From Aselliscus stoliczkanus (Eukaryota > Chordata > Mammalia > Chiroptera > Hipposideridae), in the NCBI GenBank assembly GCA_033961575.1, contig CM066737.1, positions 66,484,771 through 66,548,770 on the forward strand: 64,000 bases of DNA, in the 5' to 3' direction. Position 1 is the first letter of the stretch. Each line of letters opens with the position of its first letter. Below, in pieces: positions 46,381 to 58,910 of this stretch. The position numbers were made by a program, and so were the translations under genes. The notes under the pieces are model-generated. The model ran no database searches, had not been told where the DNA came from, and worked only from the letters and a program-made list of their open reading frames with translations.

Positions 46381-49300
46381 TCATATTCCACATATGAGTG
46401 AGATCATATGGTATTTGTCCTTCTCTGACTGACTTATTTCACTCAACATTATAATCTCTAGGTCCATCCATATCATTGCAAATGGCACGATTTCATTCTT
46501 CTTTATAGCGGAGTAATACTCCATTGTATAAATATACCACAGTTTCTTAATCCAGTCATCTACTGATGGGCATTTTGGTTGTTTCCAAGTCTTAGCTATT
46601 GTAAATTGTGCTGCTATGAACATAGGGGTGCATAACTTTTTTTGAATAAGTGTCTTGGTTTTTCAGGATAAATAGCTAGGAGTGGAATTGCTGGTCAAAC
46701 GGTAGCTCTATTTCCAGTTCTTTGAGATACCTCCATACTGACTTCCATAGTGGCTGCACCAATCTGCAGTCCCACCAACAGTGTAGCAGGGTCCCCTTTT
46801 CCCCACAGCCCCGCCAGCACTTGTTGTTTGTTGATTTGCTGATGATAGCCATTCTGACTGGGGTGAGGTGGTATCTCATGGTGGTTTTTATTTGCATTTC
46901 CCTAATGACCAGTGAGGTTGAACTTTTTTCATATGCCTGTTGGCCATCTGTATGTCCTCTTTAGAGAAATGTCTCTTCATATCTTCTGCCCATTTTTTAA
47001 TTGGGTTGTTTGTTTTTTTGGTGTTGAGTTTCATGAGTGTTTTATAAATTTTGGATATTAACCCCTTATCAGATATATCGTTGGCAAATATATTCTCCCA
47101 TTCAGTAGGCTTCCTTTTTGTTTTATTAATGGTTTCCTTTGTTGTGAAAAAACTTTTAAGTCTGATATAATCCCATATGTTCATTTTTTCTTTTACTTCC
47201 CTTGCCCATAGGGATGTATCAGTAAAAATATTGCTCCGAGTAATGTCTGCAAATGTACTCCCTATATTTTCTTTTAGGATTTTTATGGTTTCAGGTCTTA
47301 CATTTAAGTCTTTAATCCATTTTGAATTTGTTCTTGTATAAGGCGTAAGGAGATGATCCAGTTTCATTTTTTTGCATATGTCAGTCCAATTTTCCCAGCA
47401 CCATTTATTGAATAGACTATCTTTACTCCAGTGTAAATTCTTGCTTCCCTTGTCATAGATTAACTGTCCGTAAATGCTTGGCTTTATTTCTGGGCTCTCT
47501 GTTCTGTTCCACTGATCAATGTGCCTGTTTTTATGCCAATACCAAACTGTCTTGATTACTGTGGCCTTGTAGTAGGTTTTGATGTCTGGTAGCGTGATCC
47601 CCCCGACTTTGTTTTTATTTCTCAGAATTGCCAAGGCTATTCTGGGACTTTTATGATTCCATATAAATTTTAGGATTATATTTTCTATTTCTGTGAAAAA
47701 TGCCCTTGATAGTTTGATAGGAATTGCATTGAATCTATATATTGCTTTAGGCAGTATGGACATTTTAACTATATTAATTCTTCCTATCCATGAGCATGGT
47801 AGGTGTTTCCATTTATTTGTATCTTCTATGATTTCTTTCTTCAGTGTCTTATAATTTTCTGAGTACATATATTTCACTTCTTTGGTTAAATTTATTCCTA
47901 GGTATTTTATAGTTCTTGACGCAATTGTAAATGGGACAATTTTCTTAATTTCTCTTTTCATTAGTTTATTATTGGTATATGCAAATGCCACTGATTTCTG
48001 AACATTGATTTCATATCCTGCTACTTTACTGAATTCGTCTATCAGTTCCAATAGTTTTTTGATGGAGTCTTTGGGGTTCTCTATATACAGTATCATGTCA
48101 TCTGCATATAATGACAATTTTACTTCTTCCTTGGTAATTTGGATGCCTTTTATTTCTTTTTGTTGTCTGATTGCTGTGGCTAGAACTTCCAGCACTATGT
48201 TGAATAAAAGAGAAAGTGGACAGACTTGTCTTGTTCCTGATCTTAAGGGGAATGGTTTTAGCTTTTCCCCATTGAGTACGATGTTAGCTGTAGGTTTATC
48301 ATATATGGCTTTTATTATGTTGAGATATGATCCCTGTATTCCCACTTTGCTAAGGGTTTTTAACATAAATGGCTGTTGGATTTTGTCAAATGCTTTTTCT
48401 GCATCTATTGAAATGACCACGTGATCTTTATCCTTCATTTTGTTGATGTGGTGTATCACATTAATTGATTTACGGATGTTGAACCAGCCTTGCGCATTAG
48501 GGATGAATCCCACTTGATCATGATGTATGATCTTCTTAATATATTGCTGAATTCTGTTTGTTAATATTTTATTGAGAATTTTTGCATCTATATTCATCAG
48601 GGAGATTGGCCTGTAGTTTTCCTTTTTTGTGATGTCTTTATCTGGTTTTGGAATCAGGGTGATAGTGGCTTCATAAAAAGAGTTTGGTAGCCTTCCCTCT
48701 TTGTGGATTTTTTGGAAGAATAGTTTGAGAAGAATAGGTGATAGTTCTTTTTTGAATGTTTGATAAAATTCACTTGTGAAGCCATCTGGACCAGGGCTTT
48801 TTTTTTTTGGGAGCTTGTCAATTACTGATTCAATTTCCTTGGTAGTAATCAGGGTATTTAGATTTTCTGTTTCTTCTTGCGTTAGCTTTGGAAGGTTGTA
48901 TGCTTCTAGAAAATAATCCATTTCTTCCAGATTGTCAAATTTGTTGACATATAGTTGCTCATAGTAATTTCTTAGAATTTTTTGTATTTCTGTGATGTCT
49001 GTAGTCATTTCCCCTCTTTCATTCCTGATTTTGCTAATTTGAGTCCTGTCTCTTTTTTTTTTTTGATGAGCCTGGCTAGAGGTTTGTCAATTTTGTTTAT
49101 CTTCTCAAGAAACCAGCTCTTGGTTTCATTGATCTTTTGAATTGTTTTTCTGTTCTCTATATTGATTATTTCTGCTATGGTCTTTATTATCTCCTTTCTT
49201 GTACTCCCCTTGGGCTTCTTTTGCTGTTCTTTTTCCAGTTCCCTTAGGTGTAAGGATAACCTGTTGATTTGAGATTTTTCTTCCTTCTTTAGGTAGGCTT

Positions 49301-50205
49301 GCACTGCTATAAACTTCCCTCTTAGGACTGCTTTCGCAGCATCCCAGAGATTTTGGGTCGTGGTGTTTTCATTATCGTTTGTCTCGAGGTATCTTTTGAT
49401 TTCCTCCTTGATCTCATTTGTGACCCACTCACTATTTAATAGCATATTGTTTAGCCTCCATTTATTTGTCAGCTTCCCGGATTTCTTCTTATAATTAATT
49501 TCTAGTTTCATAGCGTTGTGATCAGAGAATACAGCTGAAATGATTTCAATCTTCTTAAATTTATTGAGACTTGTTTTGTGGCCTAACATGTGGTCTATCT
49601 TAGAAAATGTTCCATGTGCACTTGAAAAGAACGTATATTCTGTAGCTTTGGGATGAAATGCTCTGAAAATGTCTGTTAAATCCAGCTGGTCTAATGTGTC
49701 ATTTAAGGTCGCTGTTTCCACATTGATTTTCTGTCTGGAGGATCTGTCCATTAGTGACAGCGGGGTGTTGAAGTCCCCTACTATGATAGTGTTACTGTTG
49801 ATCTCTGTCTTTATGTCTGACAATATCTGTTTTATATATTTAGGGGCTCCTATGTTAGGTGCATAGAAGTTTACTAGAGTTATGTCCTCTTGTTGGATCG
49901 ATCCCTTCATTACTATGAAGTGTCCTTCTTTGTCCTTTGTTATATTCTTCAATTTAAAGTCCATTTTATCTGATATAAGTATCGCTACTCCAGCTTTTTT
50001 CTCAGTACCATTTGCATGAAAATATTTTACTCCATCCCTTTACTTTCAGCTTGTATGAGTCTTTGGATCTGAGGTGAGTCTCTTGTATACAGCATATGCT
50101 GGGGTCTTGCTTTCTTATCCATTCAGCCACCCTATGTCTTTTTATTGGAGCATTTAATCCATTTACATTTAATGTGATTATTGATAGGTGTGTATTTATT
50201 GCCAT
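46381..50205 (-). pseudogene. L1 ORF2, near full length with small frameshifts (copy beta)
   Basis: Spans 3,825 nt, the usual ORF2 size of about 1,275 codons. The endonuclease begins MAINTHLSIITLNVNGLNAP at 50205 and has QETH and, near 49520, SDHNAMKLE. Reverse-transcriptase signs are [38 protein letters not shown] and the catalytic YADD at 48097-48108. The usual GCPLSP motif reads VCPLS with one residue missing. The C-terminus ([20 protein letters not shown], then [20 protein letters not shown]) is intact in pieces. Visible breaks: an extra base near 50020, slippage in an A12 run (49053-49064), a lost base near 46922, and another near 46695. Confidence 0.93.
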
Positions 50206-50253
50206 TTTCTTATTTGTGTTCCTAGTCTTTCATAGGTTGTTTTTCTCTTCTAC

Positions 50254-51129
50254 TTAAAGAAGCCCTTTTAGCATTTCCTGCAAAGCTGGCTTGGTGGTAA
50301 TGAATTCCCTTAACTTATTTTTTTCTGCAAAGCTCCTTATCTCGCCTTCGATTTTAAATGATAACCTTTCTGGATACAGCAATCTTGGTTGTAGGCCTTT
50401 ATTTTTCATCACTTTGAAAACCTCCTACCACTCCCTTCTGGCCTGCAAAGTTTCTGTAGAAAAGTCAGCTGATAATCTTATGGGGGTACCCTTGTAAGTA
50501 ACTTGCTGCCTTTCCCTTGCTGCTTTAAGGATTCTGTCTTTGTCCTTAACCCTTGCCATTTTCACTATAATGTGTCTTGGAGTGGGCCTGTTTAGAATCA
50601 TCCTGGTTGGAACTCTCTGCACTTCCTGAGCTTGTATTTCGATGTCCTTTGCCAGGTTAGGATAGTTTTTAGACATTATTACTTCAAATATATTCTCAAT
50701 CCCTTGCTCCCTCTCTTCTCCTTCTGGAACTCCAATGACCCTTAGGTTATTGCGTTTGATGTTGTCCCCCAGCTCTCTTAAACTATTTTCCATGTTTTTC
50801 ATTCTTTTTTCTTTTTGTTGTTCCGCATGGGTGATCTCTGCTATTTTGTCTTCTAAATCACTGATTCGATTTTCTGCTTCATCCAATCTGCTAGAGATTC
50901 CATCAAGTTTGTTATTTAATTCAGTAATTGTGTTCTTAAGTTCTAGCTGGTTGCTTTTCATGATTTCTCTATCTTTCTTTATATTTTCATTAATTTCCTT
51001 GAACATTCTAATAATCAGTGTTCTGAACTCTGTCTCCGATAGGTTGGTTACCTCTATTTCCTCTATTTCAACTGATTCAGGAAGTTTCTTCTGTTCTTTT
51101 ATTTGTGTTGTGTTTCTTTGTCTCCCCAT
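50254..51129 (-). pseudogene. L1 ORF1 with one premature stop (copy beta)
   Basis: A 291-codon frame from the ATG at 51129 (MGRQRNTTQIKEQKKLPE) to the TAA at 50254. It encodes the trimeric L1 ORF1p type: acidic N-terminus, coiled coil of roughly residues 40-125 (KSNQLELKNTITELNNKLDG), RNA-recognition fold (LRVIGVPEGEE, RHIIVKMA) and C-terminal domain (TYKGTPIRLSADFS). A single TAG at 50425-50427, after LQARREW, truncates it to 234 residues. The rest of the frame downstream of that stop stays recognisable. Confidence 0.92.
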
Positions 51130-54100
51130 TCTGGCTTACTCTTTGTGTTTGCTTCAATATAACAGATAGATCCCCCAGATTTCTCAGTCTTTTCTGGGTA
51201 AACTTATATGGTATGTGTCCTTTATATTTGAATTACTCAGTCTCCGTATTCTCCTGTGCTTGTATCTGAGGTGTTCCTTGTGTCATGCGTCCTCACTTGT
51301 TGAAGTTTTAGTTTTGATTACTTTTGGTTTGTCAGTAGGTGGGATTGACTCCCAGATTGATTAGCTGTGAGAATCAGCAGCGTCTGCAGTTTATGAGCTG
51401 CTGTGAGAAGATTGACCCCTCTGATGAAACTTGGACCCTATGGGTCCTAGTACCTGTAGCAGCTTCCTTTTGGGTGTGACTGTTGTATGTCAAACCTAGA
51501 AATGCTCTGGTTTTATCTAAAGTTGCCCTCCAGGTATGATGATTCTTGTGTCTGTTTGTTTGGACCCACTGCTGCAGGGTGATTTTAGAGCATAACAGAT
51601 CAACAAGAACAACCTCCGCAGCCACCAAAGGAAACCAAATGCTCGCACAAGTAAAAAAAACCAACCATCAAATTACAGTCAACTTGTACAGAAATATCAA
51701 TCATACTAATGAAGAAAACAAACAGAAACAAAACAAAAACCACACACTCAATAATAACAGAAGAGGAAACAAAATAAAATACAATATCCTAAAATAAAAA
51801 ATAGAATAAACATGAGAAACCGATTAGCTATACCTAAAAAATAAAAAATAAAAATAAAGTAAAATAATAATAAAAAAAGTAAGAAAAATTAAAAAAATAA
51901 AATTTGCAGAAAAGAGGAAAAGTATAGCAGTGAGAAGAATGAATAAAATAAGAGAGAAAGTGAGGGTGGGGAAAAAAGAAAAAGAAAAGAAAGAAAAAGA
52001 AAAACAAAAAAGGAAAGAAAAATATATATATATTTGTCTACACACCCATATATATGGACATATATTCACCTATATACACCTATATATATGCCTATATTAA
52101 AAACTACAATATGATTAGAATGAAATAGAAATAAAAACCAAAAACAACCAAGATAAGCAGCCAATAAAGGGAAAACAAAACAGAATAAAACCAAACAAAC
52201 CAAAAATACCCGTGCCGGTCTAGGCTAAAGTCCACCAAGCTCTCTTCAGTTTGTCTTCTGTACAAAAATTCCTGTGCGTCTTGTGGGAACAGTAGGCCAC
52301 CTGATGCCTAGCGTGATCCTGGCACTACAGGTTTGCTGTACTTGAGTGTGGTTGTGACGTGTGATTGGTGGTTTTTACAAAGTCACTGCCTTTTTGCTTT
52401 TGCCTGTTCCAAGGCAGGCTGCACCCCCAAAGGCTCAATGAGTGTCTCTGGGCACAATTTGGGTTGACAGCCGTGGAGAATTAAAGAATTCTTCACTACC
52501 AAAAGCCTGCTGCTAAGAATCTGTTAATTAGTGCCTCAGCAGGTGACCCTGCCCTGCCTCCCAAGCCTTGCCTAAAGGTGGGGGCGGGGTAGGTAGTCTC
52601 ACTCTGCAGCCTTTACTGGGTGGAAATTCTCAACACCCTGCAGGTAAGGATTCTTCCTAGACTGCCCCTATTGCTCCATTCAGGAGTCAGTTTAAGACTT
52701 ACTTGGCGGGGGCCAAAGTTTGTGGGAGTGGGTGCGTTATTGGTTTTTTTTTGCTTTCTGTTCAAGAGTAGAAAAAGGAAAAAAAAATAAAAAAACATAA
52801 AAATAAACAAAGCTACAGTTCCAACACTGTTTTAAGCTAAGGCCTTTGCCTCTTATGCTCCAGCGGAGTTCCTGCTGCTCTCCCAAAGGGTCTGCCGGGA
52901 TTTAGGGAATTGCGCGCACCCTACCGTGTGGCCAAGATCCCCGCTCCACGTCTCTCGGGGACCTGCGTCTCTGCCCGGCGCGCTGCGTGTCCGAGTGAGT
53001 CTTCTTTTTCCCCTGCTCCCGTGTTTAAGGCTTCTGCCTTGGAGTCAGTGCGCGCTCGCGCGATGCTCCTGCTGTTCTCCCAAAGAGACTGCCGGGGCTT
53101 AAGGGACTGCGCGCCCCCTGCCCGGAGGCTCAGATCCCTGCTCCGTCTCTCAGGGACCTGCGTCTCCACCCGGCGCGCTGCTTGTCCGAGCGAGTCTTCT
53201 TTTTCCGCTGCTCCCAGGTTTCAGGCTTCTGCCTCGGAGCTGGCGCGCCCGCGCGGATCTCCTGCTGCGCTCCCAAACGGTCTGCCAGGATTTAGGGGAC
53301 TGCGCGCACCGTGCCGCGTGGCTCCGATCCCCACTCCGTCTCTCTGGGACCTGTGACTCTGGCCGGCGCACTGCGTCTCCGCGGGCGAGTCCTCTGTTTC
53401 CCCCTGTTCCCGGGTTTAAGGCTTCTGCCTTGGAGCCGGCGCACGCCCGCGCCTTTCTCCTGCTGCGCTCCTGGAGGGACTGCCGCCGGGGTTTAGGGGA
53501 CTGCGCGCACCTTTCTGCGCGGCTCCGATCCCCGCTCCGTCTCTCGGGGACCTGCGTCTCCGCCCAGCGCGCACTGCTTCTCCGCGCGCGAGTCCTCTGT
53601 TTTCCCCTGCTCCCGGGTTTCAGGCTTCTGTGCTCCGCAGGACCCGGTGGGCACAGAGACTGATCCCTGAACCAGGCGGGTGCAGGGATTGATTTTGCCC
53701 TGTTGCTGCGGGGCTCTGCACCCTGCTTCCTGGGGACCCGGCGAGCCGCGGGTGTATCTCCTACTTCTGCACAGTCGTCTCTTCTCTCTCCTCCCACACT
53801 TGCCCGGCCTGAGGCTTCTGCCTCAGACTGCAAACCAACGCGCTCTTGCTGAACTCTAGGTGGGCCGTGGGCCGCAGGGAGCGAGCCAGGGCAACACTCA
53901 CCGTGACTCAGCAGCCGCAGGTGCGGGCTGCACCTCACGCGTCTCGCCGCCTTCTTCCCCTACTCGCCCGGCCTGCCCACCTTCCAGCAATCCTTGTGTG
54001 GAACTCTTAGTTGCTCTGTGTGATGAGTAGATGTCTCTTTGAAGCGTATTAGAAGGTCAAATTGTGGATATTTCCAGGGGAGGTTTCATGCAGCCCTCCT

Positions 54101-54134
54101 CACAGCCGCCATCTTGCCCCTCCCTCCTAGAATC
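51130..54134 (-). promoter_or_regulatory. L1 5'UTR with tandem monomers (copy beta)
   Basis: A 3.0-kb leader. From ORF1 outward it has about 0.5 kb of ordinary sequence, about 0.55 kb that is T-rich on the sense strand (51648-52205), about 0.65 kb of mixed sequence, the CpG-rich monomer block (52871-53637), and a terminal 0.5-kb part. Both flanking parts keep the same length as in copy alpha (for example 489 versus 497 bp from the GCAGGACCC string to the 5' end), so the length difference lies in the monomer block. Confidence 0.75.
52871..53637 (-). repeat. About four tandem 195-bp monomers in the L1 5'UTR
   Basis: The anchor CCTGCTGCTCTCCCAAA and its variants recur at 52871, 53068, 53261 and 53459 (steps of 197, 193 and 198 bp). 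Each is followed by a GGACTGCGCGCACC-type string, then GGGACCTGCGTCTC and GGCTTCTGCCT. The units are GC- and CpG-rich. Copy alpha has one unit at the matching place (29715-29921). Confidence 0.88.
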
Positions 54135-54265
54135 TGATTAGACATTTTTATACCTCACAAAGCAATAACCCCAATAACTCTAGTACCCACTTGACACTGT
54201 ACATAGTTATTACAATATTATTTGCTATATTCTCTATGCTGTACTTTATATCCTTATGACTTTTT

Positions 54266-54708
54266 ATTTTATTTTAAAGATTTTATTGGGGAATCAGAAG
54301 GGAACAGCATTGGGGAATCAGGGAAGGGGAAGAGACAAGTTGCTATCTTTTTGTTCTTCACTCTAGTTGTGGAGGACGTCTCTTCACTGGCCCTTGTTGG
54401 TATTATCATTGCGCTTTTCCCAGGTGAGGCAGTCTCTCACTGGCCATTGGATGGCTGCTCACAGCGGCTCACAGGCAGCTCATGGGAGCTCATGAGAGCT
54501 CACACCTGCTGCCAACCAGCCCCACTGCAGCCTACGCCATCGCCGGTGACTCACGGCAGCCCAGCTCCAGGTCGAGCTGTTGTTCACCATCTTAGCTGTA
54601 GAGGGCACAGCGTCAGTGGCCCTCATATGTGGGATCCGAATTGGGGCTCTGCTGCTCAGAGCTGGCGTCCAAAGCCAACTCGTAACCAACGCACCACTCG
54701 GCCACCCC
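54266..54708 (-). mobile_element. Composite SINE (family A head joined to a family B-like tail)
   Basis: Read on the minus strand it begins GGGGTGGCCGAGTGGTGCGT (family A-type head), reaches the family A end CATATGAGGGCCACTGACGC, and then continues without an A tail into about 300 bp. That body includes GAACAACAGCTCGACCTGGA and ends TTCCCCTTCCCTGATTCCCC, then AATAAAATCTTT, like the family B tail. The copy at 58911-59357 has the same order, so the fusion is a family trait. Confidence 0.85.
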
Positions 54709-57025
54709 CTCCATGGCTATTTTTTTATAGTTGACATTCAATATTATTTTATATTAGTTTCAGGTATACATCATATTGGTTAGGCATTTATATAATTTAT
54801 GAAGTGGTCCCCAGATAAGTCTAGTACCTATCTGACACTAAGTCTAGTACCTATCTGACACTATCCATAGTTTTTACAATATTATTGACTATTCCCCATA
54901 CTCTACATCCCTATGACTCTTTTGTAACTATCAATTTGGACTTCTTAATCCTTTCATCATTCTCACCCAACACTCCAACCTCCCTACCATCTAGTAAACA
55001 TCACTTTGTTCTCTGTATCTATGAGTCTCTGTTTTGTTTAATTATTTTGACAGCTTCCACATATAAGTGCGATCATATGGTATTTGTCTTTCTTAATCTG
55101 AATTATTTCACTTAGCATAATATCTTCTAGGTCCATCCATGTTGCAAATGATAAGATTTCATTTCTGTTTATGGCTGAGTATTATTCCTTTGTATATGTG
55201 CCAAAATGTCCTTATCCAATTGTCTATTAATAGGAATTTCATTTGTTTGCATATCTTGGCTGTTGTGAATAGTGCTGCAGTAAACATAGGAGTGTATATA
55301 TCTTTTGAATTAGTGTTTTGAATTTCTTTGGATGAATACCCAGGAGTGAAATTCCTGAATCATAATCAGTTCTATTTTTAATATTTTTAGGAACCTCCAT
55401 ACTGTTTTCCATAGTGGTTGCACCAATTTGAAATCCCAGCAACAGTGCACAACAGTTCCATTTTCTCCACATCTTCTCCAATGTTTGTTTTGGGTTGATT
55501 TATAGATTATAGCCTTCTGAAAAGAGTGAGGTGGTATCTCATTGTGGATTTTATGTGCATTTTTCTGGTGATTAGTGATGCTGAGCATATTTTCATATGT
55601 CTATTGGCTATCTGCATGTCCTCTTTGGAGAAATGCCTATTCAGGTCTTCTGCCCATTTTTAATTGGGTTGTTTGTTTTCTTGGAGATGAATATATATAT
55701 ATTTGTGTTTGTTTGTTTTGTTTTGTTTGGATATTAACCTCTTATCAGATGTATCATTGACAAATATCTTCTTCCATTTAGTAGGATGTCTTGTCGTTAT
55801 GTTGATGGTTTCCTTTGCTGTGAAAAAACTTTAGTTTGATATAGTCACATTTGTTTATTTTTCTTTTTTTTCCCTTGCCCAAGGAGATATATCTGTAAAA
55901 ATTAATAAGGGTAATGTCTGAAAGTTTACTTCCTGTATTTTCTTCAAGGAGTCCTATGGTTTCACATTTTACATTTAAGTCTTTAATCCATTTTGAGTTT
56001 ATTCTTGTATGTGGTGTAAGAAGGTGGTCCAGTGTCAGTTTTTTGCATGTATCTGTCAAGTTTTCCCAACACCATTTATTGAATAGACTGTATTTATCCC
56101 AATGTGTATTCTTGCATACTCTGTCATAGATTAAATGACCATACTGGCATGGATTTATTTCTGAGTACTTTATTTTGTTCCGTTGATCTATGTGTCTGTT
56201 TTATGCCAATACGATTCTGTTTTGATTAGTATGGCCTTATAGTATAATTTAATATGTGGTGGTGTGATACCACCAGCTTTTTTCTTATCTCTCAGGATGC
56301 CATGGCTTTTCAGAGTCTTACGGTTCCATATAAATTTTAGGATAATTTATCTAGTTCTGTGAAAAATACCTTTGGAATTTTGATAGGAATTGCATTGAAT
56401 TTATAGATTACTTTGGATAGTATGAACATTTTAACGATTTTAATTCTTCCTATTCATGAGCGTGGTATATGCTTCCATTTATTTGTATCTACTTTAATTT
56501 CTCTCTTCAATGTCTTATAATTTTCTGAGTACAGGTTTTTTTACTTCCTTGGTTAAATTTATTCCTAAGTATTTTTTTGAATGTGATTGTAAATGGGATT
56601 CTTTTCTTTACTTCTCTTTCTGATAGTTCATTATTGGTGTATAAAAATGCAACCGATTTTTGAATATTAATTTTGTATCCTGCTAATTTACCAAATTCAT
56701 TTATCAGTTCTAATAGTGTTTTGGTGGAATCTATGGTGTTATGTATACATAATATCATGTGATTTGCAAAGAATAACAATTTTACTTTTTCATTTCCAAT
56801 TTGAAAGTCTTTCATTTTATTTTTTGATTGTTGTGACTAGGGCTTCCAGTACTAACTATGTTGAATAAAAGTGGTGAAAATGGTTATCCTTATATTATTT
56901 CTTATGTTAAGGAGAATTATTTTTAACTTTTCTTTGTTAAACTTGATGTTCGCTTTCAGTTTGTTGTATATGACCTTTATTGTGTTGAGATATGCTCCCT
57001 CTATTCCCACTTTGCTGAGATTTTT

Positions 57026-57126
57026 TTTTTTTTGAGGGCAGTGTCACTGGCCCTCACATGTGGGACCAAACCGGGGCCACTGGCTTCCCAAAAAAGCGCT
57101 TAACCACCGCGCCACTTGGCCGGCCC
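57026..57126 (-). mobile_element. Short tRNA-derived SINE, family A
   Basis: Minus-strand copy in the old L1, with a 15-bp target-site duplication TTTGCTGAGATTTTT at 57011-57025 and 57127-57141. Confidence 0.93.
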
Positions 57127-57678
57127 TTTGCTGAGATTTTTAAAATCATAAATGGCTGCTGGATTTTGTCATATGTTTTTCTGCATCCATTGACATGACC
57201 ATATGATTTTTATTTTTCATTTTGTTTGTGTTGTGTGTCACGTTAATTGATAAGCAAATATTGAACCATCCTTCCCTACAAGGAACCAATCCCACTAGAT
57301 AGTGGTGTATGATCTTTTTAATGTATTGCTGAATTTGGCTTGCTGGAATTTTGCATCCATGTTCATTAGGGATATCAGCTATTGTTTTGTTTTTTGTTTT
57401 TTTTGTAATGTCTTTGTATGGTTTTTGAATCAGGGAAATGGTGGCCTCGTAAAATGAGCTTGGGAACGTTCCCGCCTCCTGGATTCTTTAGAATAGTTTG
57501 AGGAGAATAGATGTTAATTCTTCCCTGAATATTTAGTAAAATTCACCTGTAAAGCCATCTGGTCTAGAACTTTTGTTTTTTGGGAGCTCTTTGATCACTG
57601 ATTTGATTCTGTTGGTAGTAATCAGTCTGCTCAGATTTTCTGTTTCTTCTAGATTCAGCCTTGGAAGACTGTATGCTT

Positions 57679-57787
57679 GGGCCGGCCAAGTGGCGCAGTG
57701 GTTAAGTGCTGGCTTGGGAAGCAGCCCCGGTTCGGGTCCCGCATATGAGGGCCAGTGACACTGTCCTCAAAAAAAAAAAAAAAAAAA
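57679..57787 (+). mobile_element. Short tRNA-derived SINE, family A
   Basis: Plus-strand copy in the old L1 with a target-site duplication AGACTGTATGCTT/AGACTGCATGCTT (57666-57678 and 57788-57800). About 19 A remain in its tail and the head reads GGGCCGGCCAAGTGGCGCAG, so it is among the younger copies. Confidence 0.93.
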
Positions 57788-58039
57788 AGACTGCATGCTT
57801 CTAGGAATTTATCAATTTCTTGCAGATTGTCCGCTTTGTTGGTATATACATGCTTCTAGTATTTTGTTTAATTTTTTTTTTCTATTTCTGTAGTACCCGT
57901 TGTCACTTCTCTTTCATTTCTGATTTTACTTATTTGGGTCGTCTCTCTTTATTTCTTGATGAGTCTGGTTAAAGGTTTGTCAATTTTGGTTATCTTTTTG
58001 TAAAACTATCTCTTGGTGTCATCGATTTTTGTATTTCTT

Positions 58040-58128
58040 TTTTTTTGATGGCAGTGTCACTGACCCTCTTATGTGGGACCGCTGGCTTCCCAAGCCAGCA
58101 CTTAACCACTGCGCCACTCGGCTGGCCC
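58040..58128 (-). mobile_element. Short tRNA-derived SINE, family A, internally deleted
   Basis: A minus-strand copy of about 90 bp. The part between GTGGGACC and GCTGGCTTCCC is shortened by about 13 bp compared with other copies, removing the box B region. Flanking TTTGTATTTCTT and CTGTATATTTTT give a possible, imperfect target-site duplication. Confidence 0.85.
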
Positions 58129-58910
58129 TGTATATTTTTTAACAGTCTATTTCTGTTCTGATCTTTATTATTTCCTTCCATGTACTCACTTTGGGCTTTG
58201 TTTGCTGTTCTTTTTCAAGTTCCCTTATGTGTCAAGTTAGACTGTTTATTTGAGATTTTTCTTAAGTAGGCCTCCATTGCTATGAATTTCTCTCTTAGGA
58301 CAGCTTTTGCTATGTCCCATAGATTTTGGGTCAGTGTGTTTTCATTTTCACTTGTCTCATTTCTTCCCTGCTCTCATTATTGTCCCATTCATTATTTCAT
58401 AGCATGTTATTTATCCTCCATGTGTTATTGGTTTATAATTGATTTATAGTTTCATACTACCTTGGCTGAGAATACGATTGATATGATTTCAGTCTTCTTA
58501 AATGTATTGAGACTTTTTTCTGTGGCCTAACATGTCTATCTTGGAAAGTGTTCCATGTGCACTTGAACAGAATGTATATTCTACTGTTTTTGGGTGAAAT
58601 GCTCTAAAAATATCAATTAAATATATTTTGCCTAGTATGTCATCTAAGGCTGCTCATTCATTGTTGATTTTCTGTTTGGAATATCTGTCCATTGGTGTCA
58701 ATAGCATGTTAAAGTCTCCTACTATGTTTGTATTACTGTCAACCTCTCTTTTTATGTCAGTCATTACTTGTTTTATATATTTAGGGACTCCTATGTTGGG
58801 ACATAAATGTTTGCAAGGGTTATGTCCTCTTATTGGATTCATACCTTTCTCATTCTGTAATGTCCTTCTTTGGCTCTTATTATAGCTTTCATATTAAAGT
58901 CTAATATGTC

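Larger units (their letters stand above)
45891..54134 (-). mobile_element. Full-length L1 element (copy beta), 8.2 kb
   Basis: Bounded by a perfect 15-bp target-site duplication, TGATTAGACATTTTT (45876-45890 and 54135-54149). From 5' to 3' on the minus strand: a CAAGATGGCGGCTGTGAGGA start near 54120, a 3.0-kb 5'UTR with tandem monomers, ORF1 (50254-51129), ORF2 (46381-50205) and a 0.5-kb 3'UTR with an A-rich tail. It carries only a handful of small lesions and so is the youngest-looking ORF2-bearing L1 here. It is the kind of element that would mobilise the SINEs and HAL1-like copies in trans. Confidence 0.95.
45840..54274 (-). mobile_element. Old L1 3'UTR fragment, split by the full-length L1
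   Basis: The pieces 45840-45890 (TTTCAGGTGTACAAAACAAC) and 54135-54274 (ATACCTCACAAAGCAATAAC, TTACAATATTATTTGCTATA) form one continuous reversed L1 3'UTR when the inserted L1 at 45891-54134 is removed. Confidence 0.7.

Noticed and set aside
53150..53938. 262-codon minus-strand frame with repeated PGSRGKQRT-like units
   Set aside because: It arises from the CpG-rich tandem monomers of the L1 5'UTR. The periodic protein pattern reflects the 195-bp DNA repeat, not a coding gene; an upstream leader ORF cannot be excluded but nothing supports it.
52860..53960. CpG island marking a host gene promoter
   Set aside because: The CpG-rich block is entirely inside the L1 5'UTR, and no host exon follows it.
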